A stretch of DNA of 64,000 nt from Pilosibacter fragilis (GCF_032490495.1 NZ_JAVYJB010000002.1:186001-250000); one strand, 5' to 3'. Shown: positions 40,877 to 50,323, counted from the stretch's first letter. Program-made: numbers and translations. Notes: generated by a model not told the origin, from the sequence alone.

Positions 40877-42577
40877 TCAGGACACCTGATTTCTCAATAT
40901 CTCATCCACCGTCAGATACGCTCTCTCATACCCCAGTACCTCACCGAGCTGCATCATATACGGTTTCTGCAGTCTTGCCTTTTTCAACGCTTCATCCTGC
41001 ATGAACACGTCCCTGGCCGTTCCATCCGCCAGCACCTGTCCATGAGCCATAATGATCACGCGCTCAAAATTCTCCGCCACAAAATCCATATCGTGAAGGA
41101 TCGCGATCACAAGCTTTCCTCTCTCCGACAGGCTGCGGATAATACCGCCAATGATCTGGCGTCCCTTCCAGTCCTGGGCGATCGTCGGCTCATCTAAAAT
41201 CAAAACATCCGTGTCCATGGCAAGAACCGAAGCGATCGCAGTCATCTTCCGCTCATATAACTCAAGGTCATAAGGATTTTCCTTCTCCTTACCCGACAAC
41301 CCTGTCAGCTCCAGCGCCCGCTTTGCCTCTTCCTCCGCGCGTTTCGGATCCATCCCGATATTCATCGGACCAAACATGATCTCGTCCATCACATTGTATT
41401 TGAAGATCTGATCATCCGGATTCTGGAACACATAGCCGACATTTCCAGCTAACATCGCCACCGTTTTTCCAGAAATGTCCTCGCCGCGGAAGTAAATGTT
41501 TCCGGATACCGGCTTCAGCAGTCCCTTCAACAGCTTTACCAACGTAGTCTTTCCCGCTCCGTTCTGGCCAATGATCGCCGTCGGACGCTTATCCAGTCTC
41601 ATGTTCAACGCCTTTAAGACCGGCACATCCGGAAGATAGGAAAAATCCAGATTCTTAATGAGGAACTGTTCCTCGCCTAAAACTTCTGAATTCTTTTTTT
41701 TATCCGCCTTTGCAGCTCCTTTTGCCTCTGCTCTTCCCGCATGTCTCTCTTTCAGCACTCCGGCAGCCTCTTCCACAGTGACCGGATACGTTCCATCCGG
41801 CAGAGTCACATGTTCTGCCTTACAGATCCGGGTAAATGCCGGTTCCTGAATCCCATAATCCGCAAGATCCGGCATGGAAAATACCTTCTGCGGCGTATCA
41901 AACGCGATCTGCTTTCCACCATGCAGAAGAAGAATGCGGTCGCAGTAAGCCGCCAGTTTCTCGATCTTCTGCTCGATCATTAAGATCGTGATACCGGAAT
42001 TCGTCAGGGTCTCAACCGCCCGGAATACCTCGTCGCTTCCCTCCGGATCAAGCTGGGAAGTCGGTTCATCAAGGATCATGACATCCGGCCGCATGACCAG
42101 CACGCTGGCGATCGCCACACGCTGCATCTGACCTCCGGACAGATCAAACGGATTTCGATCGCGATACTGCCAGATATCAAGGAGCTTCAGGGCGTTCTCC
42201 ACCCGCTCCTTCATCTCTTCGGCCGGAATTCCCAGGTTCTGCATTCCGAAAGCGACTTCCTCATATACATTGTCCTTTGCTCCGGACAGCTGGTTAAACG
42301 GATTCTGGAACACCAGACCCACATGACCACAGAGCTGTGATACCGGAGTCTTTCCGGCCTCTATGCCGTCCACAATGACTTTTCCGCCGTAAGCTCCCTT
42401 GTAAAACTGCGGAACAAGCCCCATAATCGCCTGGCTCAGCGTGCTTTTTCCTGCTCCGTTTTCTCCGATAATACCGATAAACTCTCCCTTTTCTACTGAA
42501 AAGTTCAAACCATCCAGCGCCAGTTTCTTCGCGTGAGGATAGCGGTATCGTAAATTTTCAATGATTATCTCAGACAT
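40877..42577 (-). CDS. ecfA: ECF transporter ATPase with two fused ATP-binding domains
   Basis: A 566-residue protein with two ABC ATPase halves, each with Walker A (IIGENGAGKSTLSQAI; IIGQNGAGKTTLVKLL), signature and Walker B (FDLSGGQMQRVAIASVL with MILDEPTSQLD; YERKMTAIASVLAMDTDVLILDEP-type in the second). The second half has ELYERKMTA in place of LSGGQ, so one site looks degenerate. The halves are joined by a charged linker (about 270-300). The start at 42577 has GGAGG 8 bp upstream and overlaps the EcfT gene by 13 bp. It powers vitamin or metabolite uptake through EcfT and an S subunit. Confidence 0.93.
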   Translation of the reverse strand: MSEIIIENLRYRYPHAKKLALDGLNFSVEKGEFIGIIGENGAGKSTLSQAIMGLVPQFYKGAYGGKVIVDGIEAGKTPVSQLCGHVGLVFQNPFNQLSGAKDNVYEEVAFGMQNLGIPAEEMKERVENALKLLDIWQYRDRNPFDLSGGQMQRVAIASVLVMRPDVMILDEPTSQLDPEGSDEVFRAVETLTNSGITILMIEQKIEKLAAYCDRILLLHGGKQIAFDTPQKVFSMPDLADYGIQEPAFTRICKAEHVTLPDGTYPVTVEEAAGVLKERHAGRAEAKGAAKADKKKNSEVLGEEQFLIKNLDFSYLPDVPVLKALNMRLDKRPTAIIGQNGAGKTTLVKLLKGLLKPVSGNIYFRGEDISGKTVAMLAGNVGYVFQNPDDQIFKYNVMDEIMFGPMNIGMDPKRAEEEAKRALELTGLSGKEKENPYDLELYERKMTAIASVLAMDTDVLILDEPTIAQDWKGRQIIGGIIRSLSERGKLVIAILHDMDFVAENFERVIIMAHGQVLADGTARDVFMQDEALKKARLQKPYMMQLGEVLGYERAYLTVDEILRNQVS

Positions 42578-43341
42578 ACAACGATCCTCCATGCAATAGC
42601 TGCCAGAATGCAGAGTCCCAGTAAGATCGTGATCTCCTGGTCTCCCTTGTGACGTTTCCGATCTGACAGCCAGGTTTTCTTTTTTCCTGCGCCGAATCCA
42701 CGCACCTCCAGAGCGATCGCCCGCTCTCTGGTATTGATCAGGGAACTCATGACCACCGGGGAGATCAGCGGTAAAAATGCCTTAGCACGGGTCCGCAGAT
42801 TTCCTTCTGTCTCCAGTCCGCGGCTGCGCTGCGCGTCCATGATCGTATTCATAGTTCCCATCATCTGCGGGATGATCTGGAACACGGATGTCACGATGTA
42901 ACCGAAACGCGGTGAAAACCCACGTTTCTCCAGCTCATCCACAAACTCAGACGGCTTGGTAGAGAGGACGAACACCGCAAAGGACAGCAGCATGTTCAGA
43001 ATGTTTAAACCGATATGGAGGGCGTAAAGTGTGCCCTCTCTGTAAAATTTCAGCCCGCCGATCAGAAACAGCACATTCTCGTTTCTCTGGTTGAACAATC
43101 CATGGATCAGGAAAATCGTCAAAAGGATCGTAAAAGAAAAAGCGATCAGCGGAAACGTCTTTTTCAGGATCTTTCCGCTGGCCAGAACACAGAGACTGAC
43201 TGCGATAAACACACCAAACATCCAAAGCTTTCCAGTGATCAGCGGAATACTGATGGCGGCAGCGATATACATCAATTTTGTAAAGGGATGCACCTTCGTC
43301 AGATATGTCCCGTTATCTACAAACAGGCTGATACTTTTCAT
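42565..43341 (-). CDS. ecfT: ECF transporter transmembrane subunit EcfT
   Basis: A 258-residue membrane protein of the EcfT/CbiQ family that couples the two ATPase domains to the S subunit. It has about five helices and the two coupling-helix Ala-Arg-Gly type motifs, visible as MDAQRSRGLETEG and LEVRGFGAGK. It overlaps the start of the ATPase gene and follows the S-component gene by 58 bp. Confidence 0.92.
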   Translation of the reverse strand: MKSISLFVDNGTYLTKVHPFTKLMYIAAAISIPLITGKLWMFGVFIAVSLCVLASGKILKKTFPLIAFSFTILLTIFLIHGLFNQRNENVLFLIGGLKFYREGTLYALHIGLNILNMLLSFAVFVLSTKPSEFVDELEKRGFSPRFGYIVTSVFQIIPQMMGTMNTIMDAQRSRGLETEGNLRTRAKAFLPLISPVVMSSLINTRERAIALEVRGFGAGKKKTWLSDRKRHKGDQEITILLGLCILAAIAWRIVVCLR

Positions 43342-43399
43342 ATATTTGTTTCCCGGCAGCTGCTCCGAAGAACAGCTGCATTTCCTTTTCTAAATCTGA

Positions 43400-44002
43400 T
43401 TAGTCCAGAGTCTCGATCTCGGAATTTGCCTCATACAGCGTTGTAAGCTTCTTTGGAAGACCCTTCAAAATAAAGAATACAACGATCAGAGTGATCAGTT
43501 TGTCCGGAACATCCACAACAACTTCATCTAACAGAGATCCCAGAAATACCGGCATGGAAGCCGCCTGAGTTGCTGCGAACACAGCGTCACCCCATACATT
43601 TCCAGTAGTACCGCCCCAGAATAATACGTTTAACGGGGTGGAGATCACAACCGCTGCAAGACCGGCTGCACAGGCTGTAAGAATTGCCTTCGGGAATGAT
43701 TTCATAAATCCAAGGCGGGCCATGATTCCAACTGCCGCTCCAATACCTAAGCTTGTCAATGCATAGATAAGCGTAATATTATCTCCCGCGGAAAAACCAT
43801 AGATCAGGTTGTTCGCCGCACCGCAGATCGCGCCGATGATCGGACCGCCAAGGCATCCACCGATGCATGTTCCGATAGAATCCAGCCATAACGGAAGTTT
43901 TAATACACTCGCAAACAGCTTTCCAAGATAATTGATACCGATGCAGGCCGGGATCAGCACGATCACTGCCGCATCAAACTTTGTTTTAAATAAATTCTTC
44001 AT
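43400..44002 (-). CDS. ECF transporter substrate-binding (S) component, substrate unknown
   Basis: A 200-residue protein with about six hydrophobic helices, starting MKNLFKTKFDAAVIVLIPACI. It contains LPLWLDSIGTCIGGCLGGPIIGAICGAANNLIYG, given here as its central loop at residues about 37-70. Position directly before ecfT and ecfA makes it the S component that picks the substrate. It does not carry the motifs I know for biotin, riboflavin, thiamine, folate or cobalt S components. The divergent isochorismatase-family amidase may act on the same or a related compound. Confidence 0.82.
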   Translation of the reverse strand: MKNLFKTKFDAAVIVLIPACIGINYLGKLFASVLKLPLWLDSIGTCIGGCLGGPIIGAICGAANNLIYGFSAGDNITLIYALTSLGIGAAVGIMARLGFMKSFPKAILTACAAGLAAVVISTPLNVLFWGGTTGNVWGDAVFAATQAASMPVFLGSLLDEVVVDVPDKLITLIVVFFILKGLPKKLTTLYEANSEIETLD

Positions 44003-44126
44003 ACCTCATATACCCTTTCTTTTTTCTTAATCTTCATCCTTGCCAGTTTATCAGGAGCTTCTCACGTCTTTCCTGACCATTTCTCCCAGAAGCACTAGAT
44101 TCCGCTACCTTAGACTCACTAAAATC

Positions 44127-44156
44127 TAAGTCAGCAGCATCCGCTCCCTTCCCATA
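44127..44156 (-). CDS. Possible leader peptide ORF before the ECF operon
   Basis: A 9-codon ORF (MGRERMLLT) with a very strong ribosome binding site GGAGGGAGG 7 bp upstream, 125 bp before the S-component start. It could be a leader peptide or the wreck of a longer gene. Nothing in the sequence proves translation. Confidence 0.3.
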
Positions 44157-44241
44157 CAATATCCTCCCTCCAGAACATACTAAATTGTGACTTCAACGTA
44201 ACCATCCGGTTGGCGCATCAAGCGCAAAAACTTCCAAATAG

Positions 44242-44380
44242 GTAACTGTTCAGTACCTTCACAGTCACGAGCAAAAATCCATGAAAAATTGCCTGCGGCA
44301 ATGGGATTTTTGCCTACCCGCCTATGTTTTCTTACGGTCAGCGCAGTAAATGCGCAGACCTACTGAACCCAAATAGTTAC
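44242..44380. repeat. Copy A of dispersed three-hairpin repeat
   Basis: A 139-bp element from GTAACTGTTCAGTA to TACTGAAC...ATAGTTAC. An outer stem GTTCAGTA/TACTGAAC (44248-44255, 44361-44368) encloses two hairpins. One is GCAAAAATCC/GGATTTTTGC (44271-44280, 44304-44313) with an inner TTGCC/GGCAA. The other is GCGCA/TGCGC (44341-44345, 44351-44355). It matches copy B at 52548-52680 over its length, including the 16-nt core TTTTCTTACGGTCAGC. It lies in the 567-bp gap between the ECF genes and the isochorismatase gene. No coding potential. Confidence 0.8.
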
Positions 44381-44483
44381 AATTTAACAACAATTCCAAA
44401 TAAAGATAGCATTGATTTTGTGTAAAGTCAATGAAAACGCCTGATTTCAAGCAAGATTGTTAATAAAGTAACATTCGTTTCAC

Positions 44484-44512
44484 TTGTAAATTCTCCTCAT
44501 CAAAACTATACT
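44484..44512 (+). promoter_or_regulatory. Sigma-A promoter of the isochorismatase-family gene
   Basis: TTGTAA (44484-44489), 17-bp spacer, TATACT (44507-44512), about 60 bp before the start codon. Confidence 0.55.
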
Positions 44513-44569
44513 AAACTTTAGATACACGGTTCTCTCACCAGGCCGCCAAGAATCAGGAGGAATCTCTTT

Positions 44570-45151
44570 ATGGATCAAACAGCAAAAACAAATCAGGATC
44601 TATTACTTGTCATTGACATGCAGAATGTCTACACTAAAGGTCAGGAATGGGCCTGCGAAGAAGTCGAAAAAGCATCCGACTCCATTCTCCGCCTTCTAAA
44701 CAGCCGCGCCCTTTCCCAGGTGATCTTCACCCAGTACCTCGCCACAAAACACCCGGAAGGCGTATGGAAAGAATACAACAAAGTCAACGCCGCCGTAAAC
44801 GCAGACCCCTGGCTCAACGAAATGATGTCCGAGTTTCTGCCCTACACAAAAAAATACCCTGTATACACAAAAAGCGTCTACTCCTCCTTCGCCATCCCAC
44901 AAGTGCGTGAACTCGCAAAACACGCTTCCCGCGTCGTGATCTCCGGCGTAGTAGCAGAATGCTGCGTACTCTCCACCGCCCTCTCCGCCATCGATGCCGG
45001 ATGCAAAGTCATCTACCTCACCGATGCCGTAGCAGGTCTCAATGCGACCTCACAAAAAGAAGCCGAAAATATCCTTTCCTACCTGTCCCCTCTCCACACC
45101 GAACTCATGACCACCCAGCAATACCTGGACAGCCTTCTCCAAGAGGAATAA
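44570..45151 (+). CDS. Isochorismatase-family cysteine hydrolase
   Basis: A 193-residue amidase-type hydrolase. The catalytic Asp is in LLLVIDMQNVY (Asp16). The cysteine nucleophile lies in VVISGVVAECCVLSTALSA, preceded by the cis-peptide Val-Val typical of the family, and the Lys is probably that in YTKSVYSSF. This group includes nicotinamidase and N-carbamoyl-amide hydrolases; isochorismate itself is an unlikely substrate here. The ribosome binding site is AGGAGG. It is divergent from the ECF operon, which may import its substrate. Confidence 0.85.
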   Translation: MDQTAKTNQDLLLVIDMQNVYTKGQEWACEEVEKASDSILRLLNSRALSQVIFTQYLATKHPEGVWKEYNKVNAAVNADPWLNEMMSEFLPYTKKYPVYTKSVYSSFAIPQVRELAKHASRVVISGVVAECCVLSTALSAIDAGCKVIYLTDAVAGLNATSQKEAENILSYLSPLHTELMTTQQYLDSLLQEE

Positions 45152-45162
45152 AAACCTCAGAA

Positions 45163-45264
45163 GCTTCACGATCCCCCAGCATACCCACACTGCCCACATC
45201 CTCACGATCCCTCAACGTCCTCACACTACCCACATCCTCACGATTCCCCAACGTCCTCACACCG
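45163..45264. repeat. 36-bp tandem repeats after the isochorismatase gene
   Basis: Two full units start at 45193 and 45229 (CCCACATCCTCACGATYCCY, then CAACGTCCTCACAC), 36 bp long with about five differences. A decayed partial unit lies at 45163-45192. The 36-bp period is a multiple of three, so 12-residue repeats appear in several frames, but none has a ribosome binding site. I regard it as non-coding. Confidence 0.65.
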
Positions 45265-45380
45265 CCACAACAACCTCGCGATGCCGCGGCGCCCAAAGGG
45301 CCCCGCGCATCGTCCAGCTTCCGCCACCTCCTCTCTCCCACCACAACCTTCCCTTCATCCCTCACTCCCGCCAACACACA

Positions 45381-45595
45381 GCGCCGGTGAGACTGCGGGC
45401 ACGGACCGCCTGGGTGGAGGGAGCTGGCTTCCTCTTGGCTCGCTGGAAAATGCGTTGGAGGCCCGGGGACACTTGTCTGAGCAACGCAAGTTGCGAGTTG
45501 TGTCCCCGGGTCTCCGCCCTTAGCATTTTTCTGGGAGCTTAGAGGAACCCTCCCGGAATCCCGTGAAGCGTCTGCGCCCGGAGTCTCACCGGCGC
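45381..45595. repeat. Very long hairpin element between isochorismatase and polC
   Basis: The ends GCGCCGGTGAGACT (45381-45394) and its exact complement (45582-45595) pair over 14 bp. Inside, GGAGGG (45416-45421) pairs with 45548-45553. GGAGGCCCGGGGACAC (45457-45472) pairs with 45500-45515 over 16 positions with one G-U. The apex is GCAAC-GCAA-GTTGC, a GNRA-type tetraloop (45481-45494). The genes on both sides are convergent. The element may act as a two-way terminator, but it is much longer than any such need, and no U-tract follows. It fills most of the 469-bp gap with the 36-bp repeats. Confidence 0.7.
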
Positions 45596-45620
45596 GTCCC
45601 CCCCCCAGCCACTATGAAAT

Positions 45621-48600
45621 TTAGAAATCAAACAGCGACAACTGATTCGACTCCGGAAGTCCCTTCAGGATCCCCAGTTCCTCCATCAGATCACAGATCG
45701 TCTTACTGACCTTCGTCCTGTTCCTGAAATCCTCTTTGGACAGGAACTTCCCATCCTTCGCCGCCTCCTCGATCGAGTCCGCAGCCTTCTCTCCCAGACC
45801 ATCAATACTGTTAATGGAAGGCATCAACTTGTCTCCCACAACCTGAAAATGTCTGGCCTTCGCCGTATAAATATCCAGCGGCAGAAAATCAAACCCACGG
45901 GCATACATCTCCTGCACGATCCTCATATCCCTCAGCGTATCCTGCTCCTTCTTCGAAAGCGTATCCGCCCTCTTCTTATAATCCGCCAGATGATACTCCA
46001 GCTTCTCACGCCCTAAACACATGATCTCATAAGAAAACGCACTTGCACGAATACTGAAAAAAGCCGCATAATACGCCAGCGGATAAAACACCTTACAATA
46101 AGCGATACGCCAGGCCATCATAACATACGCCGCCGCATGCGCCTTCGGGAACATATATTTGATCTTCTTACACGACCAGATATACCAGTCCGGCACCCCA
46201 TGCTTCGTCATCTCCTCTTCCCAGTCGGGCTTCAGTCCCTTACCCTTACGGACCGCCTCCATGATCGTAAACGCAAGACCTTCCTCAAGCCCCTGCTGGA
46301 TCAGATAGATCATGATATCATCACGCGTACAGATCGCAGTCTGGATCGTCGCCTTTCCTTCCTGAATGAGTGTCTGGGCATTTCCCAACCATACATCCGT
46401 ACCATGGGCAAGACCGGCGATACGCACAAGGTCTGAAAAGTACTTCGGCTTTGTATCAATTAACATCTGCATCGCGAAATCCGTACCAAACTCCGGCACG
46501 CCGAGTGCTCCAAGCTTACAGCCACCGATATCCTCCGGCTTGATCCCCAGCGCATCCGTACTCTGGAACAGGCTCATGACCTCCCTGGAGTCAAGCGGGA
46601 TATCCTTGACCGGATCGAGTCCTGTGAGATCCTGCAGCATACGGATCATCGTCGGATCATCGTGTCCGAGAATATCGAGTTTCAACAGGTTGTGGTCGAT
46701 GGAATGGTAATCGAAATGGGTCGTGATCGTCTTCGTGGTCATATCGTTCGCCGGATGCTGTACCGGGGTAAACGAATAGATCATCTCGCCGAGCGGCAGA
46801 ACAACGATACCTCCCGGATGCTGTCCCGTTGTACGCCGTACGCCGACACACCCCTGAACGATCCGGTTGATCTCACAGTTCCTCTTCCGTTCCCCATGCT
46901 CCTCAAAGTAATTCTTCACATAGCCGTAGGCCGTCTTATCTGCCAGAGTACCGATGGTTCCCGCACGGAACGTCTGCCCTTTACCGAAGATAACCTCCGT
47001 ATAGTCATGGGCACGGCTCTGGTATTCACCGGAGAAGTTTAAGTCGATATCAGGCTCCTTATCTCCCTTGAATCCCAAGAACGTCTCGAACGGAATATCA
47101 AAACCGTCCTTGACCATCGGATGTCCACAGACCGGACACACCTTATCCGGCATGTCACATCCCGCCATACCTCCGTACTTCTTCACTTCCTCTGAATCAA
47201 AGTCATAATAATGACAGTTCGGGCAAGAATAATGGGGACTTAGCGGGTTTACCTCCGTGATACCGGACATCGTGGCGACAAAGGACGAACCTACCGAGCC
47301 TCGTGATCCGACCAGATACCCGTCCTCGTTGGATTTCCATACTAATTTCTGCGCAATGATGTACATAACCGCGAATCCGTTGGAGATAATGGAGTGCAGC
47401 TCCCGCTCCAGACGGTCCACAACGATCTTCGGAAGATTCTCGCCGTACATCTCGTGGGCGCGGTTGTAACAGATGTTTCGCAGCGTCTCATCAGACTTGT
47501 CGATGACCGGCGGACACTTATCCGGCCGCACCGGCGCGATCGGCTCACACATGTCCGCGATCATTCTCGTATTCGTGACAACGACCTCATAACACTTGTC
47601 ACTTCCCAGATACTCAAACTCTGAGAGCATCTCTTCCGTTGTCCGCAAGAACAACGGAGCCTGTTCATCTGCATCCTTAAATCCCATTCCTGCCATCAGG
47701 ATCTTCCGGTAGATCGCGTCATCCGGATCCATAAAATGCACATCGCAGGTCGCGCACACCGGCTTGTTAAACTGTTCGCCGAGGGAAACGATCTTCCGGT
47801 TGATGTCCATCAGGTCATCCACTGTTTTCACCGTGCTCTTCTCATCCCTCAGCATAAACATGTCGTTTCCAAGAGGCTGGATCTCCAGATAATCGTAGAA
47901 CTTCACGATCTTCGCAAGCTCCGCATCCGGCACGCCCCGCAGGATCGCCTGATAAAGCTCCCCCGCCTCGCAGGCTGATCCAATGATCAGGCCCTCCCTG
48001 TACTGGTTCAGCACGCTCTTCGGAATTCTCGGTCTTCTCGAGAAATATTTAAGGTGGGACCATGAGACAAGACGATACAGATTCACGCGTCCCAGGTCAT
48101 TCTTTGCGAGAATGATGACATGGTACGTCGGCATCTTCATGATCGTCTCATCGCTCACGTGGCTGAACTCCTCCAGCTGGTCGAGATTCGTCATATCGTG
48201 CTGTTTTTTTAACATTTCCACGAATTTCAGGAAAATTCCAGCAGTTGCCTCCGCATCGTCCACGGCCCGGTGATGGTTCTCCAGGGAAACACCCAGTGCC
48301 TTCGCTACCGTATCCAGCTTAAACCGGTTCAGGTTCGGAAGAAGTGCTCTCGCCAGAGTCACCGTATCCAGGACTGTCGGATCAAAGGGCAGTCCCAAAA
48401 GACCCGCATTGTGGGAGATAAAGCTCACATCGAAGGACGCGTTGTGGGCAACCAGTGCCGCATCCCCCACAAACTCCAGGAATCTCGGCAGCACCTTGTC
48501 CACCGTATCCGCCCCCATGACCATGGCATCGTTGATCCCTGTCAGACGCTCGATATCGAAGGGGATCGGAACCTCCGGATTCACAAACTCATCCATCCTG

Positions 48601-50321
48601 TCGATGATCTCGCCATTTCTCACCTTCACGGCACCAATCTCGATGATCTTATTCTTTGTCGGCGAGAATCCCGTGGTCTCGATATCGAACACCACATAGT
48701 CCCCATCGAGACTCTGATTTCTGGAATTGACGACCATCTCCTTCATGTCGTCCACCAGATATCCCTCGACACCGTAGAGGACCTTAAAAGTATCCCCTTT
48801 GTCAAGGGCATGGTTCGCGTCCGGGAACGCCTGGACACAGCCGTGGTCTGTGATCGCCAGGGCCGGCATTCCCCACTTCTTCGCCCGCTTTACCAGGTCC
48901 TTTACCTCGGAAACGCCATCCATATCGCTCATCTTCGTATGGCAGTGGAGCTCCACTCGCTTCACCGGGGCATTATCCACACGCTTGGAGGTAAAGTCCT
49001 CGCTCTTCTTAATGCCCACGATGGAACCGATAGTCAGCTCGCCGTCGAACTTATCAATGGTGGTGATTCCCTTGATCTTGATGAAGTTTCCTTCCTTGAT
49101 AGCCGCAGTGGCGTCCTCCTCCTGACCCTCTCTTAAGAACATCTTTACAGTAATACTGTCTGTAAAGTCTGTAAGATCGAAGATCATGAGCTTGTTTCCG
49201 CTCCGGAGTTCCCGCTTCTCCGCCCGGATCACTTTACCACGGATCACGACCTCGCCGATCTCACCGTCGATGTCATGGATATTCACCGCATCGCCCTCAA
49301 AATCGCGCCCGAAAAGAACATCCGGGTTCTCCGACTTTCGGTACGGGATCCTTCCGTCGGAGCCTTTCCGGAAACCGCCGGAGAATCCACCTTTTCCCTT
49401 CTCTCCGAAGGTCTTCTTCGTGAATCCGCCGCCGTTTCCGTTCTGTCCGCCGCCCGCGGACTTTCCAGTCTGGTTTCCGCCGCCCTTTCCAGCCGCGTCC
49501 GTCTTCTGCTTTGCAGCTCCAAAACCGGCCGATGTCTTTGTGCCGGAACCGCTCTTTCCACTGGCTGCCTTTCCCGGATCCGCGCCGGATCTGCCGCCGG
49601 AAGCTCCAGAACCGGCCGCACTTTGAGCCGCCATCTGAACATCCGCGTTTCCATTTCCATCTCCGAATGTCCCGTTAAATCCACCGTTTGACGTTCCTTC
49701 ATCCCAGGGGGCACTCTCCGCTGCACCTTCTAAGTAATTCTCCTCACTCTGTACACCTACAACGAGTTCTCCTCCCGGCTTCATGAATACCGGCTGATCC
49801 ATCGGGTCTTTCTTTTCACTCTCTTTATATAAAAATTCCACCTCAGCCGCAAGCCCGCAGCGCTCCGTGAAGATCTTTTCCAGTACCCGTCCGACTTCCT
49901 TAGACCGCTCCCTGTAGATCAGATTGTCCTCGATGGTCATGACCATCTTATCGTCGGTGACAAACTTCGTGTCCGCCCGGCGGAGAATATTATACTCGAT
50001 CATCCCGTAGTTCTTTAACTCCATGAGGATACTGTCCCGGTAGACATCGTAGAGCTTCTCCGGGGTATACTGTGCCGAGAGGCGGTATTTCTCTAAGATC
50101 TTGATCGTGATCGGTCTCCCCGGGAACAGCTGCTTCGCGATCCCGTCCTCTAAGGCATAAATATTCTTTTTATGGATCAGCCGGGGACTCCTGATATAAA
50201 CACGAATAGAGCTTCTGTCCTTTGTCATGGTGACCTTTTCCACCACAACAAGCTTCAAAAGCTCTTTCAGTTCATCAGCAATATTAAGCCCCGGGAAAAC
50301 TTCAAGGAATGGTTTTTCCAT
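45621..50321 (-). CDS. polC: DNA polymerase III, PolC type
   Basis: The 1566-residue replicative polymerase of low-GC Gram-positives. In order: an N-terminal domain (1-200); a Gly/Ser/Ala/Lys-rich insert (about 210-322); an OB fold (340-440) with IRGKVIRAEKRELRSG; a split PHP domain starting RVELHCHTKMSDMDGV (about 455) with ALAITDHGC; and a DEDDh 3'-5' exonuclease (about 541-710) with VVFDIETTGFSPTKNKIIEIG. The palm/fingers domain comes last, with SRGSVGSSFVATM, DIDLNFSGEYQ and a zinc module (CPNCHYYDFDS, CPVCGHP). It is about 100 residues longer than the B. subtilis form because of the insert. It is the last gene of the pyrH operon, 2 bp after ispG. Confidence 0.97.
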   Translation of the reverse strand: MEKPFLEVFPGLNIADELKELLKLVVVEKVTMTKDRSSIRVYIRSPRLIHKKNIYALEDGIAKQLFPGRPITIKILEKYRLSAQYTPEKLYDVYRDSILMELKNYGMIEYNILRRADTKFVTDDKMVMTIEDNLIYRERSKEVGRVLEKIFTERCGLAAEVEFLYKESEKKDPMDQPVFMKPGGELVVGVQSEENYLEGAAESAPWDEGTSNGGFNGTFGDGNGNADVQMAAQSAAGSGASGGRSGADPGKAASGKSGSGTKTSAGFGAAKQKTDAAGKGGGNQTGKSAGGGQNGNGGGFTKKTFGEKGKGGFSGGFRKGSDGRIPYRKSENPDVLFGRDFEGDAVNIHDIDGEIGEVVIRGKVIRAEKRELRSGNKLMIFDLTDFTDSITVKMFLREGQEEDATAAIKEGNFIKIKGITTIDKFDGELTIGSIVGIKKSEDFTSKRVDNAPVKRVELHCHTKMSDMDGVSEVKDLVKRAKKWGMPALAITDHGCVQAFPDANHALDKGDTFKVLYGVEGYLVDDMKEMVVNSRNQSLDGDYVVFDIETTGFSPTKNKIIEIGAVKVRNGEIIDRMDEFVNPEVPIPFDIERLTGINDAMVMGADTVDKVLPRFLEFVGDAALVAHNASFDVSFISHNAGLLGLPFDPTVLDTVTLARALLPNLNRFKLDTVAKALGVSLENHHRAVDDAEATAGIFLKFVEMLKKQHDMTNLDQLEEFSHVSDETIMKMPTYHVIILAKNDLGRVNLYRLVSWSHLKYFSRRPRIPKSVLNQYREGLIIGSACEAGELYQAILRGVPDAELAKIVKFYDYLEIQPLGNDMFMLRDEKSTVKTVDDLMDINRKIVSLGEQFNKPVCATCDVHFMDPDDAIYRKILMAGMGFKDADEQAPLFLRTTEEMLSEFEYLGSDKCYEVVVTNTRMIADMCEPIAPVRPDKCPPVIDKSDETLRNICYNRAHEMYGENLPKIVVDRLERELHSIISNGFAVMYIIAQKLVWKSNEDGYLVGSRGSVGSSFVATMSGITEVNPLSPHYSCPNCHYYDFDSEEVKKYGGMAGCDMPDKVCPVCGHPMVKDGFDIPFETFLGFKGDKEPDIDLNFSGEYQSRAHDYTEVIFGKGQTFRAGTIGTLADKTAYGYVKNYFEEHGERKRNCEINRIVQGCVGVRRTTGQHPGGIVVLPLGEMIYSFTPVQHPANDMTTKTITTHFDYHSIDHNLLKLDILGHDDPTMIRMLQDLTGLDPVKDIPLDSREVMSLFQSTDALGIKPEDIGGCKLGALGVPEFGTDFAMQMLIDTKPKYFSDLVRIAGLAHGTDVWLGNAQTLIQEGKATIQTAICTRDDIMIYLIQQGLEEGLAFTIMEAVRKGKGLKPDWEEEMTKHGVPDWYIWSCKKIKYMFPKAHAAAYVMMAWRIAYCKVFYPLAYYAAFFSIRASAFSYEIMCLGREKLEYHLADYKKRADTLSKKEQDTLRDMRIVQEMYARGFDFLPLDIYTAKARHFQVVGDKLMPSINSIDGLGEKAADSIEEAAKDGKFLSKEDFRNRTKVSKTICDLMEELGILKGLPESNQLSLFDF

Positions 50322-50323
50322 AC

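Noticed and set aside
45163..45264. CRISPR array
   Set aside because: The 36-bp units abut directly without unique spacers and no cas gene is present.
45105..45390. ORFs with 12-residue repeats on both strands after the isochorismatase gene
   Set aside because: They arise from 36-bp DNA repeats, appear in more than one frame and have no ribosome binding site.
49283..49726. Arg-rich 147-codon ORF inside polC
   Set aside because: It is a shifted reading of the Gly/Ser-rich insert on the same strand, without its own ribosome binding site.
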